Program-made: the position numbers and the translations under genes
The notes under the pieces: generated by a model
What the model was told of the DNA's origin: nothing
The model's input: only the letters and a program-made list of their open reading frames with translations
Databases searched by the model: none
Assembly (NCBI GenBank): GCA_024401915.1
Contig: JAKSKA010000031.1
Span: 1-10,851 of the forward strand
Source: Bacteroidales bacterium
Lineage (GTDB): Bacteria; Bacteroidota; Bacteroidia; Bacteroidales; UBA932
Direction of reading: 5' to 3'
Length of the DNA: 10,851 nucleotides
Part shown: in pieces, positions 1 through 7,514 of the stretch
Layout: every line of letters begins with the position of its first letter
Numbering within the stretch: the first letter of the stretch is position 1

Positions 1-1129
1 CGCTTTCCGCAAAGGTGTCAAGGCTGTCACGCATAAAGAATACAGCCCTCTGGGTTGCCGAAAGCTTGTTCCAGTCGGGGAAAATCTGCGTCCACTTGAA
101 CTTGGTTCCATCCTTCCATTCGAAGTCATCCACAAACTCGGCCGCAGGCACAAGGCGCGTCCAGCTGTTGAGGTTGGTCCTGGAGCCGATGACCCACTGC
201 CAGCAGGAAGAGAATCCGTCGGTCCCGGAATGTTCCAGAGGGAATATCATCTCGCAGTTGTGCTCGTTCTCCGGCTGGAAGAGGGACTCCCAGCTGTGGG
301 TGGCATCGACCTGCCAGAGACCGAAGCCGCACTGCTTTACCTTATCGAAATCCTCAGCTGCCAGTTTGTAGTACTCCTCTATCTTTGCACTGCCTATGCT
401 TGCGCCGTCATCATAGATCTCAGGGTTCTTGTCGGCAGCAAGCCACATATACGCATTTCCGCGAAGAGCATAGGCCATACCCTTGGAAGGCTTGCAGGGC
501 CTGATTCCGGTAATGTTGTTCGTCTGGAACCAGGGGTCCTCTATACACTTCGTACACTCGTCGATGATCATCGCCCACACTTCGTCCCAGGTATTCTGGG
601 CCTTGGTGCACTGGCTGTTATCCGTCTCGTCGAGGTAGATCGGGACCTCACCGAAATACATATTCAAACGCGTGTAGCAATATGCCCTTATCATCCTGGC
701 TTCGCCAATATACTGGCCGTACAGCTCTTCGCCCACGACGTCCTTGTTCAGGTGGGCGATAGCCTTGTTGCACGCCATAATGGCCGTATAGTTGCTCTTC
801 CATTCCGCGGCGTTCTCAGAGCCTGATGCAATCTTCGTGGCCTGGCGCAGGAAACTGGTCTGGGAGCCGCCGTCGATGAGGCTGGTATAGCCGAGACCTT
901 CGGTGCCGATACGGTTTATTCCGCCCTTTCCATTGGTGCAGACCAGGTCGTTGAGCCCGTCGACGTGCCTGGTAAGGGGATACATAAGCCCGTCGATGCC
1001 GGCCGTGGACATTGACTTGCTGGTCCACATATTGCCGTCGGAAATCTGGTTTCTCGGGAAGGTGTCAAGCAGTCCGCTGCAGGAACAGATGGACAGGACA
1101 GCCGCTAATATGGTAATTGTTCTTTTCAT
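1..1129 (-). CDS. SusD/RagB-family outer-membrane glycan-binding lipoprotein (3' part outside window)
   Basis: This gene encodes a surface lipoprotein expected to cap the adjacent SusC transporter and bind the glycan substrate. I translated the minus strand from the ATG at 1129 and found an open frame of 376 codons with no stop before the window edge. SusD proteins are usually about 500-650 residues, so the C-terminal portion is missing. The start MKRTITILAAVLSIC is a short lipoprotein signal, with the probable lipidated cysteine at residue 17. It is followed by SGLLDTFPRNQIS, the typical SusD opening (CS..LDT.P). Further family-like segments are the helical stretch around GEARMIRAYCYTRLNMYFG with VPIY just after it (TPR-like core) and GMAYALRGNAYMWLA. 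The gene lies 12 bp after the SusC stop and is surely cotranscribed with it. The visible part has 12 cysteines, which is many for this family. The substrate cannot be told from the sequence. Confidence 0.95.
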   Translation of the reverse strand, partial: MKRTITILAAVLSICSCSGLLDTFPRNQISDGNMWTSKSMSTAGIDGLMYPLTRHVDGLNDLVCTNGKGGINRIGTEGLGYTSLIDGGSQTSFLRQATKIASGSENAAEWKSNYTAIMACNKAIAHLNKDVVGEELYGQYIGEARMIRAYCYTRLNMYFGEVPIYLDETDNSQCTKAQNTWDEVWAMIIDECTKCIEDPWFQTNNITGIRPCKPSKGMAYALRGNAYMWLAADKNPEIYDDGASIGSAKIEEYYKLAAEDFDKVKQCGFGLWQVDATHSWESLFQPENEHNCEMIFPLEHSGTDGFSSCWQWVIGSRTNLNSWTRLVPAAEFVDDFEWKDGTKFKWTQIFPDWNKLSATQRAVFFMRDSLDTFAES

Positions 1130-1141
1130 AATCGGTCCATT

Positions 1142-4100
1142 TTAGAAAGTTAACTGCAAACCGCCGCAAAAACTCCTGATAAGGGGGTATCCGACACCGG
1201 CACCTATCTCCGGGTCAAGTCCGGGGAATTTCGTGAATGTCAGGAGGTTTTCTCCGGCGACGAACACGCGGAGGCTGCTGATCGAAGCCGGCTCCATCCA
1301 TTTCTTGGGGAAGGTGTAGCCGAGCTGGATGCTCTTGAGCTTCACGTAATCGCCCTTGTAGTGGTAGAAGTCGCAGAGGCTGTCATTCATTGTCTTGTTA
1401 TACAGCAGACGCGGATATGTAGCGTTTATGTTGTTCAGCGAAGGGTCTCCCTCCGGATTGTAGTAATAGTGGTCGGAGGCTATCTTCCTGGAGATGGCCT
1501 GGCCCCTGTTGACTATAGTGGTATTGTAAACGCTTGTGTTCCAGTCGAGATAGAATCCGAAAGCACCCGTAAACAACGCATAGAAATCTATACCCTTCCA
1601 CGACATACTGATATTGAGGCCGGCCGTCACCCTCGGCGTGTTCGAATGGCCGGTAAAGGCCTTGTCGTTATTGTCGCCGTAGTTGCCGTCTCCGTTCGTG
1701 TCCGCATAGATGAAATCACCGTAGTAGAGGATATCCTTGCCGGTTGTTTTCCCGCCCTGGAACTTGTAGCCGGCTGCCATCATAGCCTGGACCCAGGCCA
1801 TATCGCTTTCCGTCCTGATCATTCCGTCCACAGGGCCTGCATTCACGTCCACGTCCCCACTGCCGGAATAGCCCTTGCCGCTACCATTGTAGAGATGGAG
1901 CATATACTGGTCTCCCAGCAGGTGGCCCTCGACTATATATCCGCCGAAGCCGCTCTGACCCACATCACCGATATTGTTGATGTAAACGTTTTCTCCGGTA
2001 ACGGGATCCGTGGACCATTCCTGGATGAGTTTTCCTTTATATTTGGTAACGGTCGTGCGGTTGTAGGCAAGATTGAGCCCTACGGAATAGCTGAAGTCAC
2101 GGCCTATGCCGTCCCTCCATTTTAGAGCCAGTTCCAGACCCCTGTTCCTCACGCCCGCGAGGTTCTCGTACGGAGCGGTGACGGCCCCCATAGTCATATA
2201 GATGGACGGACGGAAAAGGATACCGGTAGTGTTCTTGATGTATGCGTCGACCTCTCCGGTCAGCTTGTTGTCAAGGAACCCGAAGTCGATGCCGACATCA
2301 CTGGTCTTCGTGGTCTCCCACTGGAGGCTGTTGTTGCCGAGTTCGGTGACGAGCAGGCCTTTCGCGTCCACGCCCATAGATACAACGTTGACGGAGGTGA
2401 AGTTGCTCTGCCAGGCGTAATTGCCCGAGTTGTTGTTACCCGTGACGCCCCAGGATGCGCGCAGCTTGAGGTTGCTCAGCCAGGACGATGCGCCCTGCAT
2501 CCACTTTTCCTGGCTTATGCGCCAGCCGGCCGAGAAGGAGGGGAAGAAGCCCCAGCGTGACTGGGGAGCGAAGCGCGACGAACCGTCCGCCCTGAAATTC
2601 GCCTCCAGCATATATTTTCCGTCATAGACGTAGTTCAGACGGCCGAAACCTGACATCAGGCCCCAGTCCGAAGTACCGCTGTCGGATGCGTCGTATTCAG
2701 CGTATGCGGACATCTCGGTAATCACCCAGTCAGTCTTCGTCTTCTTCGAGACGGAGCTGTAGGGAGAGATATAGTGATTGACGGAGAAGCCGCCGATTGC
2801 TCCGATTTCGTGCTTGCCGAAAGTGCCGTTATATCTCAGGATCGCCTCGCCGTTGGTCCTGTAGCTGGCCGTGTGGGCCACCTCGTTCCAGGCGTTGCGC
2901 AGCGACGATTCCGACTGGATCGTATCGGAGACATAGTTCCAAATATCGGTCTGGGTTGAATACGAATGGGTGTAGCCGATGTTGAAGTTGTGGTTGCCGG
3001 TGAATTCGAGGGAGAGTCCCTTGTAAAGTTTCGCCTTCAGGTATGCAGTACCGGAGCCCCTGTAATAGTATTTTTCTCCGTCACGCTGCGCCAGGTTCTT
3101 GAAGATGTTGTTGGCATTGGCGCTTTCCTCGTCCGTCGCGATATACCCCCATTTGTTGGTGGAACCGGGATACATACCGGGAACGGCCATCTTCAGGTAG
3201 CCGAAGGCCGTACCGACATCCGCCAGACCGTAATCCTGGCGCTCGCCGAAGACCTTGACGCCCGCGCTGAGCCACTTCGTGACGTTCACGTCCACGTTGG
3301 CGCGGATATCGAACTTCTTCGTGCCGCTGTCCACCCCGTGATGGCTCATAACACCGGTATTGTCCATAAATCCGATGGAAATATAGCTCTTCACCGTCTC
3401 GTTGCCGGAAGAGACGGACAGATTGTGCTTCTGGAGGAGCCCGTGCTGGAAGGCCTCCTTGAACCAGTCGGTATTGGGGTATGCGATGCTGTTCTTGACG
3501 CCGTATGCGTTCAGCGCGTCGGGATTCCGCTTCGCGTTCTCCCACAGGTTGATGGTCTGGTCCGAGAAGACGTGGGTCACACCAAGATTGTCCGCGCCCT
3601 CATTGATCAGCCTCATCTGCTCGGCGTAATCGGTCACATAACCGAGATTGCCGAGATAGGGCGTCTGCATATCCATATTCATCGTATATGTGACGTGCGT
3701 CTTGCCGGCAGAGCCGCCCTTGGTCGTCACGAGGATGACGCCGTTGGCCGCGCGGCTGCCGTAGATGGCCGTCGAGGATGCGTCCTTGAGGACGGTGATG
3801 GATTCGATATCCTGGGGGTTGATTTCGTCCATAGAGTACTCGATGCCGTCGACGAGCACGAGAGGACCGTTGGAGTTCAGGGTGGTGTTGCCGCGGACGC
3901 GCAGAGTCGCACTGTCGCTGCCCGGCTGGCCGGAAGTCTGCATCACGGCAAGGCCCGGAGCGAGACCGCCGAGGGCGCTCGACACCGTCGTGATAGGCCT
4001 GGACTCCATTCCTTCGCTGAAATTGACCGTAGAGACGGCACCGGTGAGATTGGCCCTCTTCTGCACGCCGTAACCAACCACGACGACCTCGTCGAGATAG

Positions 4101-4648
4101 TTGGTGTCGGGCTTCATCTGGAGGTCAAGCTTTCCGCCTGCGGGAGGGAGCAGCGACTCCGCCTTCATTCCGAGACAGGTGAACTCCATTTCGGAAGTCG
4201 GGGCCACAGTCATCGAATACCTGCCGTCGATATCGGTTATGGTCGCATTCTTCGTGCCTTTTTCCGAAACGAACACTCCGGGAAGCGGAAGTCCCTGATC
4301 GTCAACGACAACGCCGGACACTTCAATGGACTTGCTCTTCTTCGGCTGCGGAGATGCGGGACTCAGGATAATCTGCCTGTCACTGATCTCGTACCTGACT
4401 GGAAGTCCGCCGAGCACCGCGCCCAGCACCTTGGTCAGGGAGCCTTCGACAGAGGCGGAAACCGGCGCATCCACGTCGATAAGGGAATTGTTGTAGATGA
4501 AATGGAAGCCCGTCTTGTTCTGGATATCCACAAGTACCGTGCTGAGTTTCACATCCTTGTAATCTACCGACAGCTCCTGTGCGAGAGCGTTCGACGACGC
4601 CATCACAACGGCTGCCAGGAATACGATTATTCTTTTTAACGATATCAT
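1142..4648 (-). CDS. SusC/RagA-family TonB-dependent transporter with N-terminal STN signalling domain
   Basis: This is the outer-membrane beta-barrel that imports oligosaccharides using TonB energy, with the SusD protein as its lid. The product is 1168 residues and appears complete. The signal peptide is residues 1-23, with cleavage likely at ALA|QE. Residues about 26-96 form an STN domain (from LSVDYKDVKLSTVLVDIQ to YEISDRQIIL). Residues about 109-178 form the carboxypeptidase-regulatory-like domain (SGVVVDDQGLPLPGVFV, then TDIDGRYSM). The plug follows from about 186, with DEVVVVGYG, LRVRGNTTLN, GPLVLVDGIE and AIYGSRAANGVILVTTKGG. The rest is barrel, ending in an aromatic-terminated strand (GGLQLTF). 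Known biology: the STN domain is present only in the subset of SusC proteins that signal to a FecR-type anti-sigma factor, and one is encoded at 7515-8492. The ATG at 4648 is chosen because it directly begins the signal peptide. The start lies 24 nt after a conserved motif in the divergent promoter region. Confidence 0.97.
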   Translation of the reverse strand: MISLKRIIVFLAAVVMASSNALAQELSVDYKDVKLSTVLVDIQNKTGFHFIYNNSLIDVDAPVSASVEGSLTKVLGAVLGGLPVRYEISDRQIILSPASPQPKKSKSIEVSGVVVDDQGLPLPGVFVSEKGTKNATITDIDGRYSMTVAPTSEMEFTCLGMKAESLLPPAGGKLDLQMKPDTNYLDEVVVVGYGVQKRANLTGAVSTVNFSEGMESRPITTVSSALGGLAPGLAVMQTSGQPGSDSATLRVRGNTTLNSNGPLVLVDGIEYSMDEINPQDIESITVLKDASSTAIYGSRAANGVILVTTKGGSAGKTHVTYTMNMDMQTPYLGNLGYVTDYAEQMRLINEGADNLGVTHVFSDQTINLWENAKRNPDALNAYGVKNSIAYPNTDWFKEAFQHGLLQKHNLSVSSGNETVKSYISIGFMDNTGVMSHHGVDSGTKKFDIRANVDVNVTKWLSAGVKVFGERQDYGLADVGTAFGYLKMAVPGMYPGSTNKWGYIATDEESANANNIFKNLAQRDGEKYYYRGSGTAYLKAKLYKGLSLEFTGNHNFNIGYTHSYSTQTDIWNYVSDTIQSESSLRNAWNEVAHTASYRTNGEAILRYNGTFGKHEIGAIGGFSVNHYISPYSSVSKKTKTDWVITEMSAYAEYDASDSGTSDWGLMSGFGRLNYVYDGKYMLEANFRADGSSRFAPQSRWGFFPSFSAGWRISQEKWMQGASSWLSNLKLRASWGVTGNNNSGNYAWQSNFTSVNVVSMGVDAKGLLVTELGNNSLQWETTKTSDVGIDFGFLDNKLTGEVDAYIKNTTGILFRPSIYMTMGAVTAPYENLAGVRNRGLELALKWRDGIGRDFSYSVGLNLAYNRTTVTKYKGKLIQEWSTDPVTGENVYINNIGDVGQSGFGGYIVEGHLLGDQYMLHLYNGSGKGYSGSGDVDVNAGPVDGMIRTESDMAWVQAMMAAGYKFQGGKTTGKDILYYGDFIYADTNGDGNYGDNNDKAFTGHSNTPRVTAGLNISMSWKGIDFYALFTGAFGFYLDWNTSVYNTTIVNRGQAISRKIASDHYYYNPEGDPSLNNINATYPRLLYNKTMNDSLCDFYHYKGDYVKLKSIQLGYTFPKKWMEPASISSLRVFVAGENLLTFTKFPGLDPEIGAGVGYPLIRSFCGGLQLTF

Positions 4649-4668
4649 AAAATGAATTTTTCCTGATT

Positions 4669-4699
4669 CTATTACACTTATCTCTATAATATCCCCGAA
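4669..4699 (-). promoter_or_regulatory. Candidate promoter/operator for susCD, minus-strand copy of a symmetric pair
   Basis: Read on the minus strand, this stretch contains TTCGGGGATA (4699 down to 4690), a 10-nt spacer, then AAGTGTA (4679 down to 4673) and ATAG. It matches the plus-strand element at 4713-4743 at 19 of 31 positions. The matches are concentrated in the two blocks, and the spacing is identical. The susC ATG follows AAGTGTA after 24 nt. No TAnnTTTG-type housekeeping -7 motif was found on this strand in the gap, which fits control by an alternative sigma factor. Whether the blocks are -35/-10 elements of the ECF sigma encoded at 6931-7503 or a regulator's binding site is inference. 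Confidence 0.55.
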
Positions 4700-4707
4700 T
4701 AGATTTG
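4700..4707 (+). promoter_or_regulatory. Possible housekeeping -7 element (TAGATTTG) for the GH3-sigma-FecR operon
   Basis: TAGATTTG matches the Bacteroidota primary-sigma -7 consensus TAnnTTTG exactly. It lies 48 nt before the GH3 ATG at 4756. No convincing TTTG-type -33 element is present about 20 nt upstream, so the match may be chance. If real, it would give basal expression of the sigma and anti-sigma genes. It sits at the centre of symmetry of the two outward-facing motifs. Confidence 0.3.
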
Positions 4708-4712
4708 CGTTT

Positions 4713-4743
4713 TTCAGGGATAAACCTTCGTCAAGTGTATTTG
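4713..4743 (+). promoter_or_regulatory. Candidate promoter/operator for the GH3-sigma-FecR operon, plus-strand copy of a symmetric pair
   Basis: The plus strand reads TTCAGGGATA (4713-4722), a 10-nt spacer, AAGTGTA (4733-4739), then TTTG. The same blocks with the same spacing occur on the other strand at 4699-4669, facing susC. The GH3 ATG at 4756 follows AAGTGTA after 16 nt. If TTC[A/G]GGG is taken as a -35 and GTGTA as a -10 core, the gap is 15 nt, a plausible ECF promoter spacing. That reading is inference. The end of the element (TGTATTTG) also resembles, with one mismatch, the TAnnTTTG -7 motif. Confidence 0.55.
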
Positions 4744-4755
4744 TTATGTAGTATT

Positions 4756-6918
4756 ATGCGCAAATTACACTATCTCTTACTTCTACTTCCCTGCATCTGT
4801 TTCGGACAGACGCGGAAACCGGGCCCGGCGGAGACGCTTGCAGGTATGACCCTGCAGGAGAAGGCCTCCTGCGTGGTAGGCCTCAAAAGGGATCTGTTCC
4901 CGCCGACGAACAATGGATTCGCCGGCCGGACGACACCCTTCCCCGGATACGGTATCCCCACGCTCACGCTCGCTGACGGCACGGCCGGGCTGAGGCTCAG
5001 CCGCCGCGGCAAGGAAAGGGCCACCGCGTTCCCGGACAATATGGCTCTCGCATCGTCCTGGAACGAGGCGCTCGTCAGGGAGGTGGGCGCAGCCGCGGGC
5101 TTCGAAGCGAGGAAATACAATGCGAACGTCCTCCTCGCCCCCGGAATGAACATCATCAGGAACCCGCTGTGCGGAAGGGATTTCGAATATTTCTCCGAAG
5201 ACCCTTATGTCACCGGAAAGATGGGCGCGGCATACGTCGTCGGCATCCAGAGCAACGGAGTGGCCGCTTCCGCCAAGCATTTCGCCTGCAACAACCAGGA
5301 GACAAACAGGACCCATAACGACGTGAGGGTAAGCGAAAGGGCTCTGCGTGAGATTTACCTCAAAGGATTCGAGATATGCGTGAAGGAGGCCGATCCCTGG
5401 ACGATAATGTCCTCCTACAACAGCCTCAACGGCACTCCGGTCCAGGAGTCGCCCCGGCTCCTCACCGACATCCTGAGGAAGGAATGGGGCTACAAGGGCC
5501 TCGTGATGACGGACTGGTCCATCTCGAAGCACAACACCGCAGCCCAGCTCCACGCCGGCAACGACCTGTATATGCCGGGAAAGGAGCAGCAGGTCGAAGA
5601 TATCATAAACGGCATAAACGACGGGTCGATCCGTATGGAAGACCTCGACAGGGCCTGCCTCGACATACTGGAACTCGGCCGCAGATGCGGTTTCGAGCAG
5701 AGCACTGAAAACCCTGACCTGAAGGCCGGGGAGGCCGTATCGCTGAAAGCGGCCTGCGAGAGCGCCGTGCTGCTCGAGAACAACGGGATGCTGCCGCTCG
5801 CCGGAAAAGGCGGGAAGGTGGCGCTGTTCGGTGTGCGCTCCTACGACCTCATATCGACGGGAGGCGGCTCCGGCTTCGTCGTCAGCCCGCACATCGTCCA
5901 GATCAGCGAAGCGTTCAGGGCCGGCGGCGTGGAACCGGACGCGAAGCTCGAGGACCTGTACACCAAATTCGCGGCTTTCGCGGCCGCGGACATCAAGTAC
6001 AACGAAAAGATCAAGATAGACATAGGCATCCCCCCGCTCCCGGAGCTCGAGATATCGGAAACGCTCATCAAGGCGGCGGCCGAGGCCGACGACTACGCAA
6101 TCATCACGATAGGACGCTCGGCCGAGGAGGGAAAGGACCGCAATCTGGAAAATGATTACTACCTTTCGGACACCGAAAAGAAGCTGATCACAGGGGTCTG
6201 CAACGAGTTTCACAAAAAAGGCAAAAAGGTGGCCGTAATCCTGAACATAGCAGGAATCATCGAAACCGAATCCTGGAAAAGACTGCCTGATGCCATACTC
6301 GACATCTGGCTTCCGGGACAGGAAGGCGGTAACGCCGTCTTCGACCTCCTCAACGGCAGGGCCAACCCTTCCGGCCGTCTGGCGCTCACCTTCCCGAAAG
6401 ACTATTTCGACCTGCCTACGGCGCGGAACTTCCCTTACGACAAACCGGCCGAGGGACAGAAGAATTTCGATTACACCTCATACGAAGAGGGGATCTACGT
6501 CGGATACAGGCATTTCTGCACCCGGAACATACCGGTATCCTATCCTTTCGGATACGGCCTGAGCTACACCTCATTCGATTATCCGGATATGAAGGTGACC
6601 CGCAGGAAAGACAAGGTCAGAGTATCCTTCACCGTCAAAAACACCGGGAGTCTTGAGGGGAAGGAAGCCGTGGGCGTGTATATATGCGCACCGGGAAAGA
6701 CTATGGACAAGCCGGCGAAGGAGCTGAAGGGCTTCGCGAAGACAGGACTGCTCGCTCCCGGCGAGGCCCAGACGATGGAAATCGAAATAGCGGTCAGCGA
6801 CCTGGCCTCCTACAACGAAAAGAGCGGAAAGTGGGAAATGGAGAAAGGGCGTTACACGGTTGTACTGGGAGCTGACTGCAGCGACCAGAAAGCAACAAGG
6901 ACAATCAACATTCCCTAA
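4756..6918 (+). CDS. Secreted glycoside hydrolase family 3 beta-glycosidase (beta-glucosidase-like)
   Basis: This enzyme is expected to release terminal beta-linked sugars from oligosaccharides, probably in the periplasm. The product is 720 residues. The ATG at 4756 is chosen over an in-frame upstream TTG because it begins a signal peptide (MRKLHYLLLLLPCICFG, cleavage likely before QTRK). No good lipobox is seen. The GH3 TIM-barrel domain carries GRDFEYFSEDPYVTGKMG, KHFACNNQETNR and the nucleophile motif VMTDWS, with nucleophile D253. The alpha/beta sandwich follows. Its segment GRSAEEGKDR holds the likely acid/base E458, by analogy with the GEGYDR segment of Thermotoga Bgl3B. A C-terminal fibronectin-III-like domain covers roughly residues 625-715. 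Length and domain order match Bgl3B-type enzymes. GH3 members act on glucosides, xylosides or other sugars, and the exact specificity cannot be read here. The gene heads an operon with the sigma and anti-sigma genes and is divergent from susCD. Confidence 0.95.
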   Translation: MRKLHYLLLLLPCICFGQTRKPGPAETLAGMTLQEKASCVVGLKRDLFPPTNNGFAGRTTPFPGYGIPTLTLADGTAGLRLSRRGKERATAFPDNMALASSWNEALVREVGAAAGFEARKYNANVLLAPGMNIIRNPLCGRDFEYFSEDPYVTGKMGAAYVVGIQSNGVAASAKHFACNNQETNRTHNDVRVSERALREIYLKGFEICVKEADPWTIMSSYNSLNGTPVQESPRLLTDILRKEWGYKGLVMTDWSISKHNTAAQLHAGNDLYMPGKEQQVEDIINGINDGSIRMEDLDRACLDILELGRRCGFEQSTENPDLKAGEAVSLKAACESAVLLENNGMLPLAGKGGKVALFGVRSYDLISTGGGSGFVVSPHIVQISEAFRAGGVEPDAKLEDLYTKFAAFAAADIKYNEKIKIDIGIPPLPELEISETLIKAAAEADDYAIITIGRSAEEGKDRNLENDYYLSDTEKKLITGVCNEFHKKGKKVAVILNIAGIIETESWKRLPDAILDIWLPGQEGGNAVFDLLNGRANPSGRLALTFPKDYFDLPTARNFPYDKPAEGQKNFDYTSYEEGIYVGYRHFCTRNIPVSYPFGYGLSYTSFDYPDMKVTRRKDKVRVSFTVKNTGSLEGKEAVGVYICAPGKTMDKPAKELKGFAKTGLLAPGEAQTMEIEIAVSDLASYNEKSGKWEMEKGRYTVVLGADCSDQKATRTINIP

Positions 6919-6930
6919 TTGCAGGATAGA

Positions 6931-7503
6931 ATGGAAACAGAAGACAATAATCTGGAACGTCTCAAAGAGATTGCGCTTGCGATAAAGGCAGGCAGCAAGG
7001 ACGTGTTCCGCTCCGTTTACAGGGCGGAATACTCCAATCTGCTGCACTTCGTCAATGCCTACGTGAGGAACAGGCAGGACTCCGAAGACCTCGTTCAGGA
7101 AACGATGCTGGCACTTTGGGAGAACAGGGATAGCATAAACCCGGAGCGCAATTTCCGCTCCTACATCTATACGATTGCGAGGAACAAGTCCCTCAACTAC
7201 CTGAGAGACAACTCGAAATGGATGAAGGATATGCCGCTGGCGGACGTCGAGAACATGATCAACTCGCTTGCACTGAGCTCCCAGTCGGTGGATGACGAGA
7301 TCAACGTGATGGAACTTCGCGGCTTCATCGACAGAGTCTATCTGTCCCTGCCGGAAAAAGTCGTCAACACCTTCAAGCTCAGCCGCCAGGACGGGCTTAC
7401 ATATAATGAGATAGCCGACAAGCTGGGCATCACCCCCAAGGTTGTCGAATATCATATAGGCATAACGCTCAAAGCATTGCGACGCAAACTCGAGTTAAGT
7501 TAA
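6931..7503 (+). CDS. ECF-type RNA polymerase sigma factor of the SusC/FecR signalling class
   Basis: This protein directs RNA polymerase to specific promoters, here presumably those of the surrounding glycan locus. It has 190 residues, the usual ECF length. The ATG at 6931 (METEDNN) is preferred to the in-frame TTG at 6919 that directly abuts the GH3 stop. An AGGATAGA stretch just before it may serve as a weak ribosome-binding site. Sigma region 2 covers about residues 20-90 (QDSEDLVQETMLALWENRD, then FRSYIYTIARNKSLNYLRDN). Region 4 covers about residues 130-185, with a helix-turn-helix (LTYNEIADKLGITPKVVEYHI, then LKALRRKL). The gene lies 12 bp after the GH3 gene and 11 bp before the anti-sigma gene, so the three form one operon. 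The target promoters are not known. The symmetric motifs at 4669-4743 are candidates. Confidence 0.96.
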   Translation: METEDNNLERLKEIALAIKAGSKDVFRSVYRAEYSNLLHFVNAYVRNRQDSEDLVQETMLALWENRDSINPERNFRSYIYTIARNKSLNYLRDNSKWMKDMPLADVENMINSLALSSQSVDDEINVMELRGFIDRVYLSLPEKVVNTFKLSRQDGLTYNEIADKLGITPKVVEYHIGITLKALRRKLELS

Positions 7504-7514
7504 AATCAAAGACT

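Noticed and set aside
543..560. Another AAGTGTA motif on the minus strand inside the SusD gene
   Set aside because: It lacks the upstream GGGATA block at the proper spacing and lies within coding sequence, so it is probably chance.
230..826. A 198-codon plus-strand open frame at the left edge
   Set aside because: It lies opposite the SusD gene, whose minus-strand frame is open through the whole region with family motifs.
1126..1140. A four-codon open frame (ATG at 1140) overlapping the SusD start
   Set aside because: It is too short to support as a coding leader, and nothing else suggests regulation by translation here.
2966..4639. A 557-codon open frame on the plus strand opposite susC
   Set aside because: The minus-strand frame has full SusC domain structure. 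The antisense translation shows no recognisable motif and is rich in Arg, His, Val and Asp, as expected from the reverse complement of GC-rich codons.
4783..6213. A 476-codon open frame on the minus strand opposite the GH3 gene
   Set aside because: The GH3 frame carries the catalytic motifs across this entire stretch. The antisense product has no motif or signal and is a codon-bias shadow.
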